Part shown: in pieces, positions 61,601 through 62,584 of the stretch
Numbering within the stretch: position 1 is the stretch's first letter
Layout of the letters: every line of letters begins with the position of its first letter
Source of the DNA: Priapulus caudatus
Taxonomy: Eukaryota; Priapulida; Priapulimorpha; Priapulimorphida; Priapulidae
DNA length: 62,584 nucleotides
Direction of reading: 5' to 3'
Assembly: GCF_000485595.1 (NCBI RefSeq)
Contig: NW_014578270.1
Span: forward strand, 28,870 to 91,453
Notes under the pieces: generated by a model
Seen by the model: only the letters and a program-made list of their open reading frames with translations
Database searches by the model: none
What the model was told of the DNA's origin: nothing
Translations under genes and position numbers: made by a program

Positions 61601-62208
61601 CACTTGGTACCCGACGGTCGTGCGCGCAACGCCATTTCCATCACTCGGTACCCGACGGTCGTGCGCGCAATGCCATTTATCATCACTCGATACACGACGG
61701 TCAGGTAAATAATACATTCCTTCTATAAATTCTAGCTATTAATAAATATATTATAATTATTAATATAACTATTATTTATATACCGGTAGTTATTATTAGT
61801 ATATAATACTAATAGTATTAATAATAATAGTTAATACTAATTATAGACACATCATGTCACATGTCTTAGACCTCTGTGAATTTTGAGTCTATTGAAGCAC
61901 GATTAGTCTAATTAATTAGCAAATATGCACGCGCGGTATCGCTCATAGGCTAATACACGCGCGGTTATGACCGGTGAAACGAAACGTCACGAATTCTATT
62001 TTTATCCTCCAATCACAGGTCGGAGCAATTCCTCTGTTTAGACGCATGTGTTATCAAATTGTTGACGGTTTCTGAGAAATGCCATGCTAAAAATTAGGCT
62101 TACTTCAATAATATCAAGAGATAGTGCATCGTCATGTTGACTTTCCCCGTTACTATCTTCGTTAACGTTTTCAGCAGAAAATGCTTGCGGCGCCTGCATA
62201 CTATCCAT
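30984..62208 (-). CDS. VPS8: VPS8, CORVET tethering-complex subunit (whole gene)
   Basis: Endosomal tethering factor. With the class C core and VPS3 it forms CORVET, a Rab5 effector for early-endosome fusion (family knowledge). Thirty-three exons were placed on the minus strand; all but one join in phase. In order: 62208-62104, 60020-59952, 59461-59328, 59157-59034, 58406-58224, 55841-55755, 54931-54813, 54520-54364, 53660-53531, 53263-53228 (tentative), 52598-52428, 51657-51547, 51168-51031, 50694-50558, 50347-50125, 49907-49723, 49571-49453, 49141-49068, 48072-48038, 47797-47731, 47540-47448, 46593-46454, 46228-46144, 45980-45739, 45287-45131, 42770-42681, 36093-35929, 34495-34414, 34113-34031, 33380-33133, 32411-32228, 31915-31847, 31118-30984. 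They total about 4.18 kb, about 1,390 residues, close to the vertebrate length. One short exon before 52598 seems missing. Confidence 0.95.
31344..31800. mobile_element. AGTGGCGTAG-ended non-coding element
   Basis: Starts AGTGGCGTAGCCAGGATTTT and ends CTACGCCACT, a 10-bp perfect inverted terminus, with G-rich and T-rich interior. It lies within the GC-AG intron of VPS8. Similar 'GTGGCGTAGCCAGG' elements are common in invertebrate genomes. Confidence 0.7.
33133..42770 (-). CDS. VPS8: VPS8 exons 26-30: C-terminal helices and first half of RING
   Basis: Exon 26 (42770-42681, AAAYLLEKSGDVQAAF), exon 27 (36093-35929, a VALLVVIQLCQ helix), exon 28 (34495-34414, ALWFPILDTMM), exon 29 (34113-34031, LNSMMGYISVAAILQRIM) and exon 30 (33380-33133, GKLGEIKELVLGMLNTF..LLNQDL, then CCALCH, the first zinc pair). 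The intron between exons 26 and 27 is 6.6 kb because a BEL/Pao element sits in it. Exon 30 ends in codon phase 2 (CG|). Confidence 0.93.
33430..33545. repeat. GAGTCC hexamer repeat, VPS8 intron
   Basis: Imperfect GAGTCC array in the intron between exons 29 and 30. A related stretch at about 33805-33910 passes from CGAGTC into GGCCGAGACC units. Both can be read as low-complexity protein but lie in introns. Confidence 0.85.
34658..35481. mobile_element. 824-bp TTAA-flanked MITE with reiterated ends
   Basis: Ends AGGCCAAGACACACTGC and complement, flanked by TTAA at 34654-34657 and 35482-35485. The terminal repeat includes a unit of about 65 bp (GCAGCGACAACGACCGACCG) present about two times at the left end and four times inverted at the right. 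TTAA targeting suggests a piggyBac- or Kolobok-type mobiliser; no transposase here. VPS8 intron 27. Confidence 0.88.
35486..35846. mobile_element. 361-bp TTAA-flanked MITE abutting the previous one
   Basis: Ends GGCTGTGGACACACTA and TAGTTTGTCCACAGCT, flanked by TTAA at 35482-35485 (shared with the neighbour) and 35847-35850. Interior made of GCGATTGAGTCGGGCGACTGA-like palindromic words. It ends 79 bp from VPS8 exon 27. Confidence 0.88.
36132..36368 (+). repeat. 5' LTR of second BEL/Pao (shortened)
   Basis: Starts TGTTATTTCTTCTCATCA and ends GGAATGTAACA, like 41982-42478, but lacks two internal blocks (about 115 and 140 bp). The second deletion joins ATTTATACATT directly to TTGTATTTAC. Confidence 0.88.
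36373..37058. mobile_element. Repeat family S, copy A
   Basis: Starts ATGAAAGTGTCAATGACACT then GTAGCTCACC, ends GACGATGTCAAGGTGAGCTA; the 9-bp TAGCTCACC/GGTGAGCTA termini are inverted. Contains AGATGGCGCTATACC and a GACGGACGGAC run. Copies B and C are at 37248-38968 and 56053-57148. Confidence 0.8.
37060..37240. repeat. 29-bp tandem repeat (ATGAAGCAGGAGTACATGAG)
   Basis: Four to five units alternating GTACATGAG and GTGCATGAG. Units reappear at 38970-39055 beyond family S copy B, so that copy inserted into the array. Confidence 0.85.
37248..38968. mobile_element. Repeat family S, copy B (long form, itself interrupted)
   Basis: Same ends as copy A plus a roughly 0.4-kb segment shared with copy C (GAGTATATATGGGAGAACTC...). 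It is broken at 37605-38233 by another insertion. Confidence 0.8.
37605..38233. mobile_element. 629-bp insertion with 8-bp duplication GTGTTTCC
   Basis: GTGTTTCC occurs at 37597-37604 and 38234-38241, and family S copy C (about 56416) shows the empty site with one GTGTTTCC. Eight-base duplications are typical of hAT-type elements. The insert's termini (AGTGTTCG / CTCATACC) are not clear inverted repeats, and no protein was found. Confidence 0.8.
39700..41945 (+). pseudogene. Gag-protease and integrase-tail remnants of second BEL/Pao
   Basis: 39735-40418 and, in another frame, 40283-40660 encode gag of the DUF1759 type (LPNVELKPFDGNP). About 40780-40960 has a C/H-rich knuckle. 40983-41459 encodes protease (ALLDTASSNTFC) and ends at a WILIGQDHAEA-like block in a shifted frame. 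About 41690-41945 resumes at the integrase tail (FWRKWVREYLPELQ) and ends just before the polypurine tract. The pol centre is absent between about 41480 and 41680, so the copy cannot be autonomous. Confidence 0.85.
41982..42478 (+). repeat. 3' LTR of second BEL/Pao
   Basis: 497 bp, TG...CA ends. A TATAAAAG box lies at about 42145 and AATAAA-type signals follow. Confidence 0.88.
42837..45005. mobile_element. Repeat family R, copy 2, with a (CT)n expansion
   Basis: Same start and end blocks as 28345-29645 but with a CT array inside (42937-43685) and a block at about 44075-44360 that recurs at 60358-60680. In the VPS8 intron between exons 25 and 26. Confidence 0.75.
42937..43685. repeat. (CT)n array, about 750 bp
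   Basis: Nearly pure CT with a higher-order unit (CTTCCCTTCACGCTCTCTC, repeated three times at 43075-43275). Long Leu/Ser or Arg/Glu open frames across it are compositional. Confidence 0.95.
45131..51657 (-). CDS. VPS8: VPS8 exons 12-25: alpha-solenoid
   Basis: Conserved blocks in order: GENACYQSV..GTKSVHVF (51657-51547), DKARAVVGL (51168-51031), HYQQVIPVCIDCCL (50694-50558), VFLECLEPYII..MQDLVE (50347-50125), SLYDGIIYIFNQGMRDYISP (49907-49723), CCLAGRAYP.GDIPE (49571-49453), YPYLRTLLHYNTREFLNALA (49141-49068), RIVDILLQIMV (47797-47731), VGALFTFLARQMA (47540-47448), SRHEEREQALLELL (46593-46454), CELLYDKSRQYDKVLHCYL (46228-46144). All phases agree. The intron 45288-45738 has a GC donor. Repeats are few in this part, so introns are short. 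Confidence 0.94.
52275..52400. repeat. AGTAGC/AGCAGC repeat in a VPS8 intron
   Basis: Hexamer AGTAGC followed by AGC triplets, ending 28 bp from the donor of exon 11. Confidence 0.95.
52428..55841 (-). CDS. VPS8: VPS8 exons 6-11: remainder of N-terminal propeller
   Basis: Exon 6 (ITMWDLVAGKLL..TDAHPPG), exon 7 (FTDDHTVAVFSDSGGSVFEL), exon 8 (RGEVCCIVPLH), exon 9 (LPLVVWHYVV..LAFGRG), tentative exon 10 (EDGDVLCATRPN) and exon 11 (RLHVIDI..SSHFKSLATGG) follow the family order. Exon 9 can end at 53541 (strong CAG|GTATAT) or 53531 (weaker ACTG|GTGATG). Only the latter keeps phase with exon 10. About 10-15 residues expected before WVNAKTM were not found in 52599-53227, so one micro-exon is unplaced. 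Confidence 0.85.
54911..55145. repeat. About 115-bp tandem duplication reaching into VPS8 exon 7
   Basis: The block CACAGTAT..TCATCT..GTGAACTGAAACAC..AAGCAAATG occurs at about 54911, 55017 and partly 55128. The first copy contains the first 20 or so bases of exon 7 and its acceptor; the others are decayed copies in the intron. Confidence 0.75.
55450..55620. repeat. 66-bp tandem repeat
   Basis: Two and a half units containing TCGCTCGTAGCAGCC and CACATGTACACGCTCGCTG in VPS8 intron 5, next to a CATACGC triplicate at about 55381. Confidence 0.85.
56053..57148. mobile_element. Repeat family S, copy C
   Basis: Full-length long form with the same ends as copy A; carries the uninterrupted GTGTTTCC site. 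A short frame beginning MAFEINRLCCVPTC is shared by all three copies (36569, 38418, 56599). Confidence 0.82.
57181..58125. mobile_element. Repeat family R, copy 3
   Basis: Starts ACAAATGCCGCAGAGCGAC and ends GTCAGCTGAGCTA; co-linear with 28345-29645 with internal gaps. It sits 33 bp after family S copy C and 99 bp from VPS8 exon 5. Confidence 0.78.
58224..62208 (-). CDS. VPS8: VPS8 exons 1-5: acidic N-terminus and start of propeller
   Basis: Exon 1 starts at ATG 62206-62208 (MDSMQAPQAF); no nearer in-frame ATG fits, and the donor follows 62104. Exons 1-3 encode an acidic, Ser/Thr-rich, probably disordered leader. Exon 4 encodes the HGSVLRHV..RVNAG block and exon 5 (58406-58224) encodes AIGTTHGLVLVFD and GHAKGQ, the first propeller blades conserved in VPS8. 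The first intron (60021-62103) is filled with repeats. Confidence 0.93.
59473..59746. mobile_element. 274-bp element carrying telomeric repeats, at a splice acceptor
   Basis: Flanked by the 9-bp duplication GTAAGCAAG at 59464-59472 and 59747-59755. Ends GCTCATAGGGTCTCT / AGACCCTCTCAGC form imperfect inverted repeats; CCGGAACGTACCCTGG words occur inverted inside. The core (about 59550-59630) is TTAGGG repeats with two ATAGGG variants. It lies 11 bp upstream of VPS8 exon 3 (minus). Confidence 0.82.
60137..60680. repeat. Partial family R-related repeat
   Basis: Begins ACAAGTGCCG like family R; 60358-60680 duplicates 44075-44360 (GTTGCCACGAGATGGCG, GGAAGCTCCCATCGTACG). Includes an ATC triplet run at 60473-60494. 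Confidence 0.6.
60697..60881. mobile_element. 185-bp MITE with 36-bp perfect inverted ends
   Basis: Starts GCCACCTGTTGGCGGCAGG and continues to ATAATATAGGA, exactly inverted at the right end; AT-rich core. Flanked by ATTC at 60693-60696 and 60882-60885. Confidence 0.85.
61441..61705. repeat. Head-to-head array of a 40-50-bp unit
   Basis: Three units with GCACGACGGTCGGGTA and ACTTAATTTCTTCAGT, then three in near-reverse orientation with TACCCGACGGTCGTGCGC. The rest of this intron (60882-61440, 61706-62103) is AT-rich with no gene seen. Confidence 0.8.
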
Positions 62209-62295
62209 TGTGTCATATGTTCAGTTCTAATGTGATTATAATTTCGCAAACAAGTGAGCCGACTTGGGAGACAAAATTTGACATCTGACTGCACA

Positions 62296-62303
62296 TGACG
62301 TCA
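62296..62303 (-). promoter_or_regulatory. CRE palindrome upstream of VPS8
   Basis: TGACGTCA, 88 bp upstream of the VPS8 ATG, followed by two CACTTCCC (ETS-like) words within 25 bp. Typical of a TATA-less housekeeping promoter; function inferred. Confidence 0.6.
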
Positions 62304-62383
62304 CTTCCCGTGGTCACTTCCCCCGAGCGTAGAAGGAGGGTGCCGCTACGTGGCAGCACTAGTCACTTCGTGTGGGTGTTGCT

Positions 62384-62491
62384 CAAACTCCACGACAGAT
62401 GGCGCTCTCGCTCTGGCTCAATTCTACTGCTGAAAGTATTATCCTGTCGAGTATTATCCTGAGTGTGCGAAGGAGCACTGCATGCAGTTTG
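62384..62491. mobile_element. 108-bp CAAACT MITE in the VPS8 promoter region
   Basis: Copy of the element at 24268-24350 with CAAACTCCACGACAGATGG and TGCAGTTTG ends and a perfect 9-bp duplication GGTGTTGCT at 62375-62383 and 62492-62500. Confidence 0.88.
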
Positions 62492-62521
62492 GGTGTTGCT
62501 ATCCCCCGGGCGTGGAGGGAG

Positions 62522-62531
62522 GTCACGTGAC
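62522..62531. promoter_or_regulatory. CLEAR-type E-box GTCACGTGAC upstream of VPS8
   Basis: Perfect 10-bp palindrome matching the element bound by TFEB/MITF-type factors at lysosomal genes. It is about 315 bp upstream of the VPS8 ATG on the minus-strand side. Regulation is inference; one site, no transcription start known. Confidence 0.55.
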
Positions 62532-62584
62532 AATGTTGACGATGACGTTAACCCTAACGGTAACTCTAACTACAAGACCTCCGA

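Overview
The window is nuclear DNA of an intron-rich animal. The evidence is GT-AG (and some GC-AG) introns, two animal-type multi-exon genes, BEL/Pao LTR retrotransposons, many small terminal-inverted-repeat elements, and short interstitial TTAGGG tracts. The species cannot be fixed from the sequence; a non-vertebrate, probably aquatic metazoan fits best. No tRNA, rRNA, CRISPR array or bacterial-type operon was recognised.

Layout. (1) 1-5,979, + strand: the 3' part of a sodium-coupled SLC5-family transporter gene in ten exons, with introns full of tandem repeats and a 1.1-kb inverted-repeat element. (2) 6,157-24,517: one BEL/Pao retrotransposon on the minus strand. Its two LTRs are flanked by the same 5-bp target duplication ACTGT, although about 17 kb of assembled sequence now separates them. 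It lies about 180 bp downstream of the transporter stop codon, and its integrase is interrupted between 7,445 and 18,963. (3) Within that interruption, 9,130-16,876 is a noisy reverse complement of about 1,640-9,062. It repeats transporter exons, host DNA and the LTR, turns at a spacer of about 66 bp, and ends at a 25-N gap. This looks like a fold-back read or assembly error more than biology. (4) 24,518-30,983: intergenic DNA with microsatellites and repeats.

(5) 30,984-62,208, minus strand: a nearly complete VPS8 gene (CORVET endosomal tethering subunit). Thirty-two or thirty-three exons can be placed by conserved protein sequence, splice sites and codon phase, from the ATG at 62,208 to the stop at 30,984. 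It codes for about 1,390 residues, with an N-terminal propeller, an alpha-solenoid and a C-terminal RING-H2 split across two exons. Two introns use GC-AG borders. Upstream are a CRE and a perfect GTCACGTGAC palindrome, the motif bound by TFEB-type lysosomal regulators. The introns hold a second, internally deleted BEL/Pao copy (TSD GTGAT), several TTAA-flanked inverted-repeat elements, three copies of a roughly 0.7-1.1-kb repeat ending in GGTGAGCTA, and a telomere-repeat-bearing element inserted right next to a splice acceptor.

The two genes are unrelated in function: a plasma-membrane solute carrier and an endosome tether. They are oriented toward each other, with their 3' ends separated by the retrotransposon and intergenic repeats. 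Most of the novelty lies in the mobile-element structure, the splice-site oddities of VPS8 and the transporter, and the artefactual palindrome, which would mislead automated annotation into calling a second inverted transporter gene.
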